Source of the DNA: a virus
Direction: 5' to 3' (one strand)
DNA: 37,154 nucleotides
Virus record (IMG/VR): IMGVR_UViG_3300035698_003662
Location: 1-37,154 of that record
Part shown: positions 1-7,685 of the stretch, in pieces
How positions within the stretch are numbered: position 1 is the first letter of the stretch
Layout of the letters: each line of letters begins with the position of its first letter
Position numbers and translations under genes: made by a program
Notes under the pieces: model-generated
What the model saw: only the letters and a program-made list of their open reading frames with translations
The model's database searches: none
Told to the model about the DNA's origin: nothing

Positions 1-205
1 GCAAGGTACTGCGGTTTCAATGGTGGCCAGTTTTCCTCAATGGCACGTCCTTTTGTTTGGAAAACGTCATTTGCAATACTTTTTTAAGTTCAACTGTTGT
101 TTTCCTAAATGCCGCCTTCCAATTTCCCATTCCCTCACGGACCCCTCGAAGGTTACGCAAAAGTTGTTGCTCTCCTTCTATATTCCATGAAAGTTGAAAT
201 GCCAT
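1..205 (-). CDS. virion morphogenesis protein (Mu gpG / HK97 gp10-like), N-terminal part, frameshifted, runs off the window
   Basis: This is probably a neck or tail-completion protein acting between connector and tail terminator. The uninterrupted frame from ATG at 205 stops at TGA 17-19 after 62 residues. A -1 slip at the A4 run (51-54 on the plus strand) would instead continue as FSKQ-KGRAIEENWPPLKPQYL to the window edge. The W-x-P-L-x-P-x-Y-L pattern is typical of this family; the zero-frame ending KTGHH is not a full domain. I infer an indel (sequencing error near a contig end, real mutation or frameshift) rather than a 62-residue protein. It starts 3 bases after the connector stop at 208. 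The matching C-terminal part is at 37006-37154. The family call rests on pattern and synteny. Confidence 0.6.
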
Positions 206-207
206 AG

Positions 208-1128
208 TTAGTAATCTTTATCAATAGTAAACAACCGTTCCGGCGTGTCTACGTCGTCGCTTCCGTCATTCAATGGGAAACTATCTAACTTGCCGGCGTT
301 TGTATTCCTTGTAAGCTCGCTTCCGTCCTCGCCAATAAGTATTTGTGTTCCGCTTTTAATCGACTTCAACATTCCCCGGGCTTCACCTAACCACTTTTTA
401 CCTTCGCCCTCGGGTCCAAACTCCTCAAAGTCAATATAACCACCGGCCAATAAATCACAAATGGTATTAAGAAGTGGTGGCACTTCTGATAATGGCAATG
501 GGTATAGTGAAGCAATGCAACTATTAATTTCGTTTTCTGCTTGTTTTCTTTTTCTCTCAAGTCGACTGTCGTTAATATAAGGATTGTTTGTAAGTCCGGC
601 TTGTACTCTGATTTGGTAAATCGAAGTGTACCGTTTGCTTTCGTCGGCCTCTACTGCCTCGGCGTCGTCGGTGCTTGTTTCGTCTGACGTTTCTACATTA
701 AAATATGTTGACTTAAAATGTGTGTAACCCTCGACACCGGTGTACTCAAGGATTGTGCCTTGTGGGTCGTCAACTTGAATTGCTTTTGGTGAGCCGTCGG
801 ACGTAAGCTCTACGTACGTTCCTGTTGCGCTTGTAGCTCCGTAAAACTTCCGTTGATTATATCTATATAAAGTAACTGGCTCGCCTTTCTTGTGTGCAAA
901 CTTAAGAGTCGCAACTTGAATTGCGGTACCCGCCACAACCGCCGCGTCGAGTTGTTGAAGTTCTGCTTTTTCGGACCCTTCCCGGCCAACAACGATATAG
1001 TCATTATCCGCTAACCCGTCATTACTCAATAGGGTAAGTGCAACACTTGACCCCGCCGAAGCGTCCGCGTCAAGTACGCTTCGCTCTAGCTTTATAAAAT
1101 CCTCTGTTGGTGCAATTAGTGTTTTCAT
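208..1128 (-). CDS. head-tail connector/adaptor (Mu gp36/DUF1320-like C-terminal half)
   Basis: A 306-residue protein. Residues about 185-275 read like DUF1320/gp36-type connectors: an N-D-S-R-L-x-R helix, an A-E-N-E-I-N-S helix, L-Y-P-L-P-L, then a helix with L-L-N-T-I-C-D-L-L-A. These proteins form the ring under the portal. The N-terminal half is an additional beta-rich domain with a GREGSEKAEL segment and an acidic linker (DETSTDDAEAVEADE). It is longer than the usual 130-150 residues, so this is an extended or fused form. The start overlaps the stop of the repeat protein by 4 bases (ATGA), showing translational coupling. Function is inferred from the C-terminal pattern and the position before the gpG-like gene. 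Confidence 0.6.
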   Translation of the reverse strand: MKTLIAPTEDFIKLERSVLDADASAGSSVALTLLSNDGLADNDYIVVGREGSEKAELQQLDAAVVAGTAIQVATLKFAHKKGEPVTLYRYNQRKFYGATSATGTYVELTSDGSPKAIQVDDPQGTILEYTGVEGYTHFKSTYFNVETSDETSTDDAEAVEADESKRYTSIYQIRVQAGLTNNPYINDSRLERKRKQAENEINSCIASLYPLPLSEVPPLLNTICDLLAGGYIDFEEFGPEGEGKKWLGEARGMLKSIKSGTQILIGEDGSELTRNTNAGKLDSFPLNDGSDDVDTPERLFTIDKDY

Positions 1129-3284
1129 AATATTGTTTTTTCTTGGTTATTTGACCTCAAAACATGTTTGTCCTGTTGCTTTGATTTTACCACATTTCTA
1201 TCTTTACGATAAGTCAAGGTTGTTGTTATGTCCTTCCTTGCTGTACCAACAACCGTTAATTGAGGCTTGCTTAATAATACACTTCCCGGTTTCCCACTTA
1301 TTATATTTCGACCGCTTATTTCGGCGCCACGTTCGCTTGAAGAACCTAATACACCTGTCATTTCTGCGGCGCGCTCGTCGGTGGCCGTTGTCTGTCCGGT
1401 TATCTCTGCGGGCCTAGTGTCTGACGCTATACTTGACCCCGTAATTTCTGCGGGCCGGTCATTAGTTGCTGTTATGCTACCGGTAATTTCTGCGTCGCGC
1501 TCGTCGTTTGTTCCTAATACACCTGTGACCTCGGCCCCTCGTTCTGCATTTGTTATTTCTTCACCATGCAATTCGGCCGGTCGAGTATCGTTTGTTGTTT
1601 CTTGGCCATGTATTTCTGCCGGCCGGGTATCGTTCGCGGTTGACTGGCCATGTATTTCGGCGTCGCGTTCATTTCCGATTATAGCGATACCGTGAAGCTC
1701 TGCGTCCCGTTCGTCATTGGCTCCAAGCACTCCGGTAATTTCTGCGTCGCGCTCGTCCGTATCTGACGATTGACCGTGAAGTTCGGCGTCCCTCTCGTCG
1801 GTTACTGTTGCAACACCATGAAGTTCGGCGTCGCGTTCGTCGTTAACAGTTATTGCCCCGGTAATTTCTGCCGGTCTTTCGTCTGTTGTTATATCCTCAC
1901 CGTGAAGTTCGGCCGGTCTTTCGTTTGTTGCGTCTAATGAGCCTGTAATTTCTGCGGGCCTTGCGTTTCCTATTGTTGCAATACCGTGGACCTCTGCGGG
2001 TCTGGTATCTGTTACGGTTATTGACCCGGTAATTTCTGCGCTTCTTTCATTATTTGTTGTATCTATTCCATGTATTTCTGCGTCGCGTTCCGCATTGGCT
2101 GTTGCTTCACCGTGCGTTTCTGCGGGTCGTGTGTCATTTGTTATTGCTTCACCATGAAGCTCGGCCGGTCTAGTATTGGTAGCCGTAATTGACCCGGTTA
2201 TTTCCGCGTCCCTTTCGTCATTGGCCGTTGACTCACCGTGCAATTCTGCGTCCCTTTCGTCGTTTGCGGTTGCTTCCCCGTGAAGTTCGGCCGGGCGAGT
2301 GTCATTCGCTGTTAGTTGGCCGTGTATTTCCGCGTCGCGTTCATCATTTGTTGCTGTCCCCGACGAGTAAGTGACACAATCGCTGTTTGAGTAATTGCTT
2401 TCGTCTGCAAGGTTTTTTACTCGGTAACAATATTCGACACCATTTGTAAGTGGTCCTGTGTCCGTATATAAAAAGTCCCCGGATACTTCATTAATTACAA
2501 TTGTTGCCTCAATTTCAACCCACCCCGCGCCGTCGTCGTTTCTTTCAATTACCCAAGTGTCCGGGTCTAGTTGGCCGTAAACTTCTGCGTCGCGTTCGTC
2601 GTTTGCCGTATCCTCTCCGTGTGTTTCTGCGTCACGTTCGTCATTTACCGGAGTGCCGGCGGCCGGCCCGTATGTAACAACTGCCATTACCGGTGTTGAG
2701 CCGGAAGAAGCAAAGTTTGCTGTGATTGCAAGTGTTCCGTCGCTTGCTGTTGCGTCACTACCACCCGAGTAAGTAACGTAAGTTTCCATTGTGCCGTCAA
2801 ACTCCTCTGTTACTCCTGTCCAAGTACATGACGAGCTAGAGTTTGAAAGTGCAATTGCTATAGCAAAACCCCCGTCCTCAATGTCAACTGTTACGGTTGG
2901 GTCTGCGGAGCCGTCCGTGTCGGAGTCAACCGGTGCGGACATATCGTACTCACTATCAAGCGCCCGGTAAACAGAAATGGCGGCACGCACCATACCGGCT
3001 CCAAATGTAACTACGACGTCCCCGGTTGTACCAGTTGGCACGTTCGCCACGGCAATACCCACAATATCCGAGTTGGCGTCGGAGTTTGAATATTGAGTAA
3101 CAATTGTTGCTGTAACGCCACCAATTGTTACCCCCGTAATAGTTGTCGCTGACCCCGCTTTACGAGCTACGATACCAACAATTATGTGACGGCCACTATC
3201 GGCACTTCCAAGACTCGCCGAGCTAAATGTATATTCGGTTAGGTTACTTGTGTCTGTGTATTCGCTTTGAAATGAATAAGCCAT
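1125..3284 (-). CDS. virion fibre or decoration protein with 25 tandem 14-residue repeats
   Basis: A 719-residue protein. Residues 1-210 form a beta-rich, Gly/Ser/Thr-rich domain. Two repeat copies follow (about 214-241), then a fibronectin-III-like segment (about 242-307, starting DTWVIERNDDG and including NGVEYCYRVKN). Residues 313-662 are 25 uninterrupted 14-residue repeats with core R-x-A-E-x-x-G, and the last 57 residues are basic. The repeats come in two flavours, ERDAE and TRPAE, mostly followed by IHG/LHG or ITG. Sitting between the capsid genes and the connector, it is most likely a head or neck fibre, or an outer decoration that binds cells or glycans. That role is inference; I do not recognise the whole protein. 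It overlaps the next gene by 4 bases. Confidence 0.65.
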   Translation of the reverse strand: MAYSFQSEYTDTSNLTEYTFSSASLGSADSGRHIIVGIVARKAGSATTITGVTIGGVTATIVTQYSNSDANSDIVGIAVANVPTGTTGDVVVTFGAGMVRAAISVYRALDSEYDMSAPVDSDTDGSADPTVTVDIEDGGFAIAIALSNSSSSCTWTGVTEEFDGTMETYVTYSGGSDATASDGTLAITANFASSGSTPVMAVVTYGPAAGTPVNDERDAETHGEDTANDERDAEVYGQLDPDTWVIERNDDGAGWVEIEATIVINEVSGDFLYTDTGPLTNGVEYCYRVKNLADESNYSNSDCVTYSSGTATNDERDAEIHGQLTANDTRPAELHGEATANDERDAELHGESTANDERDAEITGSITATNTRPAELHGEAITNDTRPAETHGEATANAERDAEIHGIDTTNNERSAEITGSITVTDTRPAEVHGIATIGNARPAEITGSLDATNERPAELHGEDITTDERPAEITGAITVNDERDAELHGVATVTDERDAELHGQSSDTDERDAEITGVLGANDERDAELHGIAIIGNERDAEIHGQSTANDTRPAEIHGQETTNDTRPAELHGEEITNAERGAEVTGVLGTNDERDAEITGSITATNDRPAEITGSSIASDTRPAEITGQTTATDERAAEMTGVLGSSSERGAEISGRNIISGKPGSVLLSKPQLTVVGTARKDITTTLTYRKDRNVVKSKQQDKHVLRSNNQEKTIL
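1299..2348. repeat. 42-bp tandem repeat array, 25 units, protein-coding
   Basis: Twenty-five back-to-back 42-bp units encode the 14-residue repeats of the 719-residue protein. The core codons for R-x-A-E-x-x-G are conserved while the four linker residues vary. The DNA units are diverged rather than identical, so this is an old, selected array. There are no unique spacers between units. Two further units lie at about 2560-2645 in the same gene and two degenerate ones at about 3375-3450 in the neighbouring gene. Confidence 0.9.
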
Positions 3285-3293
3285 GTTTTATTT

Positions 3294-4610
3294 TTACGTT
3301 GGGTACTGCCATACCAAGTCAATTTCGGTACCGTTTTGTGTGGCAATTAACGTTGGTACTGGTATACCAAAAAGGTTTGCCGGTCGAGTGTCACTTGCCG
3401 TCGTTTCTCCGTGTACTTCCGAGTCCCGCTCGTCGTTTGTATTAACCGTTGCCGAAAGTAAAAAGTTCATTCCTATTTGATTGACACCCATACTTCCTGT
3501 TGAGCCACCAAGTAAAATATAGTGGTTTATCTTGTCCTCGTCTGATGTATTGACCGTACTTGATGTGTCGCTAAAAGTTCCTGTTGAGGTTGCCGTAATA
3601 GAAACGGCCAATGCCGAGTCTGACCCGTTTACTCTTAAAGTAATTGTGCTTGTACCGTCCCTTGAGTTTCCATTAATCTGTGCGTACATTTCGTCAAATG
3701 CACCCGCAAAAAAAGTGGCTTGATTTTCGGTTTCTGTTGTACTTTCACTTCCACCAACAATTGGCGTGTACTCTGACGACCAGTTATCACTACTTGTATT
3801 TCTACAATACAAATACGGTTGCTCTCCATTTACTGTGTTTTCATACTCGCTCGACACGGTTTCCCCTGTAATTGTTCCGGTGCCTGTACCAGTTGTAAAT
3901 CTATATCCGGCCGTGTCGTCCACAATGTATGCGTCGGTGTTTGACGTATCCTCAAAAATACCTGTTGTGCTACTTGTTATTGAAATTGAAGCATTGCCGT
4001 CACTTCCATTTTTTCTTGACGCAAGCGTGGTTGCTGTACTTCTTGCATTTGCCGAAATATTAATCTGCATGTTCTTTGCTGTCCCGGCAATTCGCAAGAT
4101 TTGGTCGTTTGCCCCGTCAAAGAAGCGACCGGCCATAAACGTTAGATACGAAGTCGTACTTGCTGACGACCTATTAACTCCACCTTCCGAAACAACACAT
4201 ACCATTACTGTATTCGACGACGCGTCAAACTGCGCCATTTGCGCTGTCCAAGAAAAAGTCCCGGACCCGTTACCTATCGCATTTGAAAAAGCAACCTCGT
4301 CGCCGGCGCTTATACTGTCGGTATTTGACGTGTCCTCAAAAGTACCTGTTGAGGTTGCGCTAATAGATACTGACTGGTTCCCGTTTGTACCATTTATCCT
4401 CGCACGTACTGTTGCTGTTTGGTTGGCCGAGTTAACGCTAACGTATGTGCGTATGTTTGATAGGGTCCCGGCGCTTCTATACGTTATTTGTCGGTTTGCC
4501 TCTACTGTATCTAAACCACTAAAACCAGTACCACCGGCATAATGAAAAGTGTTACCGTTTGCGGCAAATGCACCCGCACCACTTTGTTGTAGTATTCCAA
4601 CTTTCGCCAT
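3294..4610 (-). CDS. beta-rich virion protein with three internal modules and a 14-residue repeat tail
   Basis: A 438-residue protein rich in Ser, Thr, Asn and Gly. The motif TSTGTFEDTSNTD recurs three times with changes (near residues 88, 215 and 340), each time after an R-x-N-G-x-x-x-x-S-x-S-I strand, so it contains about three copies of a 100-125-residue beta module. Near the C-terminus are two units of the neighbour's repeat (NDERDSEVHGETTA and SDTRPANLFG), followed by a short LIATQNGTEIDLVWQYPT tail that resembles the start of a fibronectin-like strand. It precedes the repeat protein by 9 bases. Shared repeats suggest the two proteins work together or that one grew by exchange with the other. 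It is probably a surface fibre or decoration; function is not known. Confidence 0.6.
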   Translation of the reverse strand: MAKVGILQQSGAGAFAANGNTFHYAGGTGFSGLDTVEANRQITYRSAGTLSNIRTYVSVNSANQTATVRARINGTNGNQSVSISATSTGTFEDTSNTDSISAGDEVAFSNAIGNGSGTFSWTAQMAQFDASSNTVMVCVVSEGGVNRSSASTTSYLTFMAGRFFDGANDQILRIAGTAKNMQINISANARSTATTLASRKNGSDGNASISITSSTTGIFEDTSNTDAYIVDDTAGYRFTTGTGTGTITGETVSSEYENTVNGEQPYLYCRNTSSDNWSSEYTPIVGGSESTTETENQATFFAGAFDEMYAQINGNSRDGTSTITLRVNGSDSALAVSITATSTGTFSDTSSTVNTSDEDKINHYILLGGSTGSMGVNQIGMNFLLSATVNTNDERDSEVHGETTASDTRPANLFGIPVPTLIATQNGTEIDLVWQYPT

Positions 4611-4623
4611 AGATTAAATAGCC

Positions 4624-5082
4624 CTAGCGTATTTCAACATCAATGTCGATTTCTTTACTAGAGCGCTTTGTTGTTAAGGCACTTGTTAGTGCGGTTTTTA
4701 ATGTTGGTTTTAGTGTCTTTCCTTCCTTAAATGCAATAACCAACTTTCTGCTTCCGTCAAACGACCATGCCGGCTCATGTCCTCTTTTAAACTGTTTTAC
4801 ATTATCCCCCGACGGGTCTTGTATTGTTTCGGTAATGTCGCCGTCGTCTGTTTTTACAATTTCTGCAAGTACTTTATTTTTCCCTGTGTTTTCTTTAATG
4901 ACTTTCGCCATTATATTTATTGCACGTTTCTTTTCGTCAACCTCTGCGTCCGGGTGCGCCTTGCATGTCTTTATCACCTTTGACGCTGTGTGTACTCGGT
5001 TATTTTCGTCTAGTGCGTCGTCCCATTCGTACTCGAGGACACAACCGCAAGTATCGGGACTCCATTGTGTTTTTCTAATCAT
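4624..5082 (-). CDS. conserved phage protein of unknown function, Cys-containing N-terminus
   Basis: A 152-residue protein beginning MIRKTQWSPDTCGCVLEYEW, with C12, C14 and a later KTCKAH segment that could bind metal or form a small Cys/His site. The C-terminal half is charged with a Lys-rich amphipathic segment. I have an impression of having seen the KTQWSPDTC start in other phage structural regions but cannot name a family. It lies among virion genes, 18 bases downstream of its neighbour. It could be a small accessory virion protein or a chaperone for the decoration proteins. Confidence 0.55.
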   Translation of the reverse strand: MIRKTQWSPDTCGCVLEYEWDDALDENNRVHTASKVIKTCKAHPDAEVDEKKRAINIMAKVIKENTGKNKVLAEIVKTDDGDITETIQDPSGDNVKQFKRGHEPAWSFDGSRKLVIAFKEGKTLKPTLKTALTSALTTKRSSKEIDIDVEIR

Positions 5083-5100
5083 GTTATTTTACTCATTTAA

Positions 5101-5532
5101 TTATGTTAATAGTGTCCAAGCATTGTGCGTTTCATTGTCGACCCACAATTGCAACTTGGTACCGTTTTCGTATTCCGCTTCTGCAACTGTGTATAGGTCT
5201 TGGTTAATAACTTCTGCTTGTTGTGTGTTTGTTCTTTGCATTACGTCACCACCGGCCTTTCTAAACATTTTGTATTTAACCGGTTTTTCTGCTACCGCAA
5301 AGGCATGAAACTTTGGATTGTTCCCGGCACTAGGTAACACAAAACGCCGACCCTCTCTGTTGTATAGAGAAAGCGACGTTATTTTTAATTTATTTTCTTC
5401 AAGGTAAACAAGCAAACGTTGCCAAGGTGATAATTCCCCGGGGATTGTTTCGTATTTACCTTTTTCCTCATAGATTGTTTCGCCGTTTGAAAGCGACACG
5501 CTCCATAAGATAGTATGTTGAGTCCTATTCAT
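5101..5532 (-). CDS. conserved hypothetical protein in the virion gene block
   Basis: A 143-residue protein with an N-terminal beta segment (ILWSVSLSNGETIYEEKG), then a Ser-Pro-Trp helix (SPWQRLLVYLEENK) and an LPSAGNNPKF loop. There is no signal peptide or membrane segment. It is plausibly a small soluble beta-alpha domain found in metagenomic phages, but I cannot assign a function. It sits between putative head decoration genes, and the start has no Shine-Dalgarno sequence. Its place in the late operon is the only functional clue. Confidence 0.55.
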   Translation of the reverse strand: MNRTQHTILWSVSLSNGETIYEEKGKYETIPGELSPWQRLLVYLEENKLKITSLSLYNREGRRFVLPSAGNNPKFHAFAVAEKPVKYKMFRKAGGDVMQRTNTQQAEVINQDLYTVAEAEYENGTKLQLWVDNETHNAWTLLT

Positions 5533-5559
5533 GGCCTCTTTTTATGTTATTTGATAATT

Positions 5560-6129
5560 CTACGAGTACGTCAATTCGATACGAAGTGTAAACGCGTCTT
5601 TAAGTCCTACACTTTCCGGTGACGCTGTAACTGCAATGTAATAATCGTGGTCCGTTGCTGTCGTGTCGTCTGCAATTGCAAGTGCCGCCGCGCTACCTTC
5701 CGCGTTAGTAAAGTTGGTGTCGCCAACTTCTGACGCATAAAACGTAACTCCTGTCGGTACTGCTGTTGTGGTACTTCCGTCGTAAGCATAGAATATAGCG
5801 CTTTCAGTAATAACCGAAGAAGCGTCGGAAAAGGTGATTTTTAAGGTCGCCTCTCCCGCCAACATTGCGTCTATATCTTCTGTTCCGTCGCCCCAATCCG
5901 CTTGTGAGTCACCCCCACCACCACCGGCGGTTGAAATAAACTTTACGTTATTTGGAGTGTTACCACTCGAGTCGTCGGCACCACCTGACGCCTTAACGTG
6001 CGTTGTGTCGTTATATGCGGCTACGGTAATTTTAGAGTCGAAACCCCCCGCGCCGGCAAACTTCACAATATCCGTTGCGTCAATTGTTGTCGGTGATGTT
6101 CCTTGTAGGAGCCATACAAATGTTGCCAT
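5560..6129 (-). CDS. putative head decoration or fibre protein
   Basis: A 189-residue acidic, Thr/Ala/Gly/Asp-rich protein with few Lys or Arg and a GGGGG hinge in the middle. The N-terminal part reads as strands (MATFVWLLQGTSPTTIDATD) and the C-terminal part (residues about 95-189) as a separate beta-rich domain. This composition is typical of capsid-surface proteins. It is the fourth gene downstream of the major capsid gene. No enzyme motif is visible. Role inferred from composition and neighbours only. Confidence 0.5.
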   Translation of the reverse strand: MATFVWLLQGTSPTTIDATDIVKFAGAGGFDSKITVAAYNDTTHVKASGGADDSSGNTPNNVKFISTAGGGGGDSQADWGDGTEDIDAMLAGEATLKITFSDASSVITESAIFYAYDGSTTTAVPTGVTFYASEVGDTNFTNAEGSAAALAIADDTTATDHDYYIAVTASPESVGLKDAFTLRIELTYS

Positions 6130-6152
6130 AGTAATTGTGTATTAATTAATAA

Positions 6153-6578
6153 TTATTTCAAGAAAGCCGTTACAGAATAGGTAAACGCTATGGTGTCAAC
6201 TTCTGTTGTAATTCCACGGTACCTGATATTGTCGCCAAACCCTATTTGCAATGCGGCGCTTTCTGCTTGTTCTGCCGTTGCCAATACCGAGTTTGACGCA
6301 ACTAATGGTAGTGCTTTGAAAGACATTATATATTTCTTTGCACCACCATTTCCTAGCACTTGAGTAAACAAACCAATGTTGACCCAACTTGTGCCACCGT
6401 CAAATGAAGTATCAATGTAAACGTCGAGCAAGTCCGTCACCGCCGTTGCCGCCGACGTAACGTCAAGCGTAACTACCATTTCAGTATATGCGCGTTGTAG
6501 TTTTATTGCGTCGCCTGTTTCCGTTGTTGCTGTTGCAACTGCGGCCGACGCTCTCAATGTTTCAATTGCGGTTTTCAT
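6153..6578 (-). CDS. putative virion protein, small beta domain
   Basis: A 141-residue Ala/Thr-rich protein with a segment LDVYIDTSFDGGTSWVNIG that resembles strands found in phage head-surface or neck proteins. No membrane or catalytic motif is seen. It is followed after 23 bases by the next putative decoration gene. Position after the major capsid gene and composition support a virion role; the exact role is unknown. Confidence 0.5.
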   Translation of the reverse strand: MKTAIETLRASAAVATATTETGDAIKLQRAYTEMVVTLDVTSAATAVTDLLDVYIDTSFDGGTSWVNIGLFTQVLGNGGAKKYIMSFKALPLVASNSVLATAEQAESAALQIGFGDNIRYRGITTEVDTIAFTYSVTAFLK

Positions 6579-6592
6579 TGTTGGTTTTTAGA

Positions 6593-7024
6593 TTAAAGGT
6601 TGTCGTCTACTTTGGCAATCAACCCTTCTGCAAAGTTGCTAGCTTCCTCGTCTGTGAGTTCAAGTACCGCGTCGACTTCGTGTACTGTTCCCTGTGGATA
6701 CTCTAGCCCTTGCAATACTTTATATTGTGACTTTACCGGTTCGTTGTTTTCGTTGTCTTGGTTGTCACCCGGTTGTGGTTTTTCAACTGTTCCCGGTTCA
6801 ACTTTTACTTCACCGTCCACTTGGTCGCCCTCTCGTTTGACTTCGTTAACTGGTGGTTGAGGTGTTTCTATTTCCTCGTCCTCTACGTCCTCTGCGTTTA
6901 CGTCAACAATAATGTTGTCGTTTAATAGCGCTTCGGCTGTTGCTTCGTCAAGGTCGATAACGTCGCCCTTTTTAAAGTCCTTACCGTTGTGTCTTAGATT
7001 TGATTTTACTTTGTAATCACTCAT
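6593..7024 (-). CDS. acidic two-domain protein with a Pro/Glu-rich linker
   Basis: A 143-residue, very acidic protein. Residues 1-45 (SDYKVKSNLRHNGKDFKKGD...) and the C-terminal 45 residues (YKVLQGLEYPQGTVHEVDAV) look like two copies of a small beta domain of the type seen in short phage head or tail proteins ('K-x-G-D-x-I-x-L-D/E-x-x-E-A'). The middle 50 residues are a Glu/Pro/Asn-rich, probably disordered linker. I infer an internal domain duplication. It may be an accessory virion or assembly factor. Start ATG at 7024 follows an A-rich leader. Confidence 0.5.
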   Translation of the reverse strand: MSDYKVKSNLRHNGKDFKKGDVIDLDEATAEALLNDNIIVDVNAEDVEDEEIETPQPPVNEVKREGDQVDGEVKVEPGTVEKPQPGDNQDNENNEPVKSQYKVLQGLEYPQGTVHEVDAVLELTDEEASNFAEGLIAKVDDNL

Positions 7025-7045
7025 GTTTTTTTATTATTATTATTG

Positions 7046-7585
7046 TTAATCACTAATTAAGTACTCAACGAATATTACCATTTTTCCGGCGGTCAATGCG
7101 GCCACCGCTACTGTAACGATAATTTCTTTTTCTGCTGATAACTTAATGAATGTACCCGCTATCAAGGCGCCAACCTCAAGTGCGGTATCGTGTGCCGCGT
7201 CTGCACCAAGAGCCGGAGCGCCCGGTATTGCGTGGTGTAGTCCCGCGTTAAATGGGTCTGTTGTGTCTGCAATGTCGTCTGCAACCAATAGGTCACCGGC
7301 GCTTGCAACGTGCAAGGCAATAGTCGCTGTATCTGTTGCGCTTGTAAACGTTGTAACAACGTCATACCAAGCCCTTGTAATAACAGCATTGTCCGGTACA
7401 TAAACACCGGTTCCATGCGCGGCTATTGTTGTGTTTGCAACTCCGGCACTATCTGTACCGGCCGTGTCAAATGTTGCTGTTGCAACTTTCGATACGGTTA
7501 ACCCGTCTTGTCGTGTAACTGCTCCACGCTTCATTTTGAAGTCGGGGGCTGATACTCTTTGTCCAAACTTTATATCTTTTGACAT
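7046..7585 (-). CDS. putative capsid-associated virion protein
   Basis: A 179-residue Ala/Thr/Val-rich protein and the first gene after the major capsid gene. Its first 30 residues (SKDIKFGQRVSAPDFKMK...) are basic and polar; the rest alternates short strands with Ala-rich turns (ATFDTAGTDSAGVANTTIAA, residues 36-55). It lacks membrane segments, Cys clusters or catalytic signatures. In phages with this gene order, such proteins decorate the capsid or form a head fibre base. This is inference from position and composition. The 100-base gap before it holds two strong hairpins. Confidence 0.5.
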   Translation of the reverse strand: MSKDIKFGQRVSAPDFKMKRGAVTRQDGLTVSKVATATFDTAGTDSAGVANTTIAAHGTGVYVPDNAVITRAWYDVVTTFTSATDTATIALHVASAGDLLVADDIADTTDPFNAGLHHAIPGAPALGADAAHDTALEVGALIAGTFIKLSAEKEIIVTVAVAALTAGKMVIFVEYLISD

Positions 7586-7623
7586 AATATTTTTTGAGTT
7601 AATACGGCGAGTTTGTGACCCTT

Positions 7624-7667
7624 ACTCTTGGTCCCTTCGAGGCCGAGAGTGGGGGCCACAATGGCCC
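7624..7667 (-). other. two adjacent hairpins in the 3' region of the capsid mRNA
   Basis: Between the capsid stop and the next gene, 7653-7667 is a perfect hairpin (six-base stem GGGCCA/TGGCCC, loop of three). 7624-7650 forms an eight-base stem (ACTCTTGG/CCGAGAGT, one G-T pair). No U-tract follows, so a classical intrinsic terminator is unlikely. They may stabilise or process the capsid message, or partially attenuate transcription. Confidence 0.5.
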
Positions 7668-7685
7668 ACCATAATCCTAATAACT

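Noticed and set aside
1299-2348. Regular repeats that might be a CRISPR array
   Set aside because: Units are contiguous, diverged and encode a continuous protein repeat without spacers.
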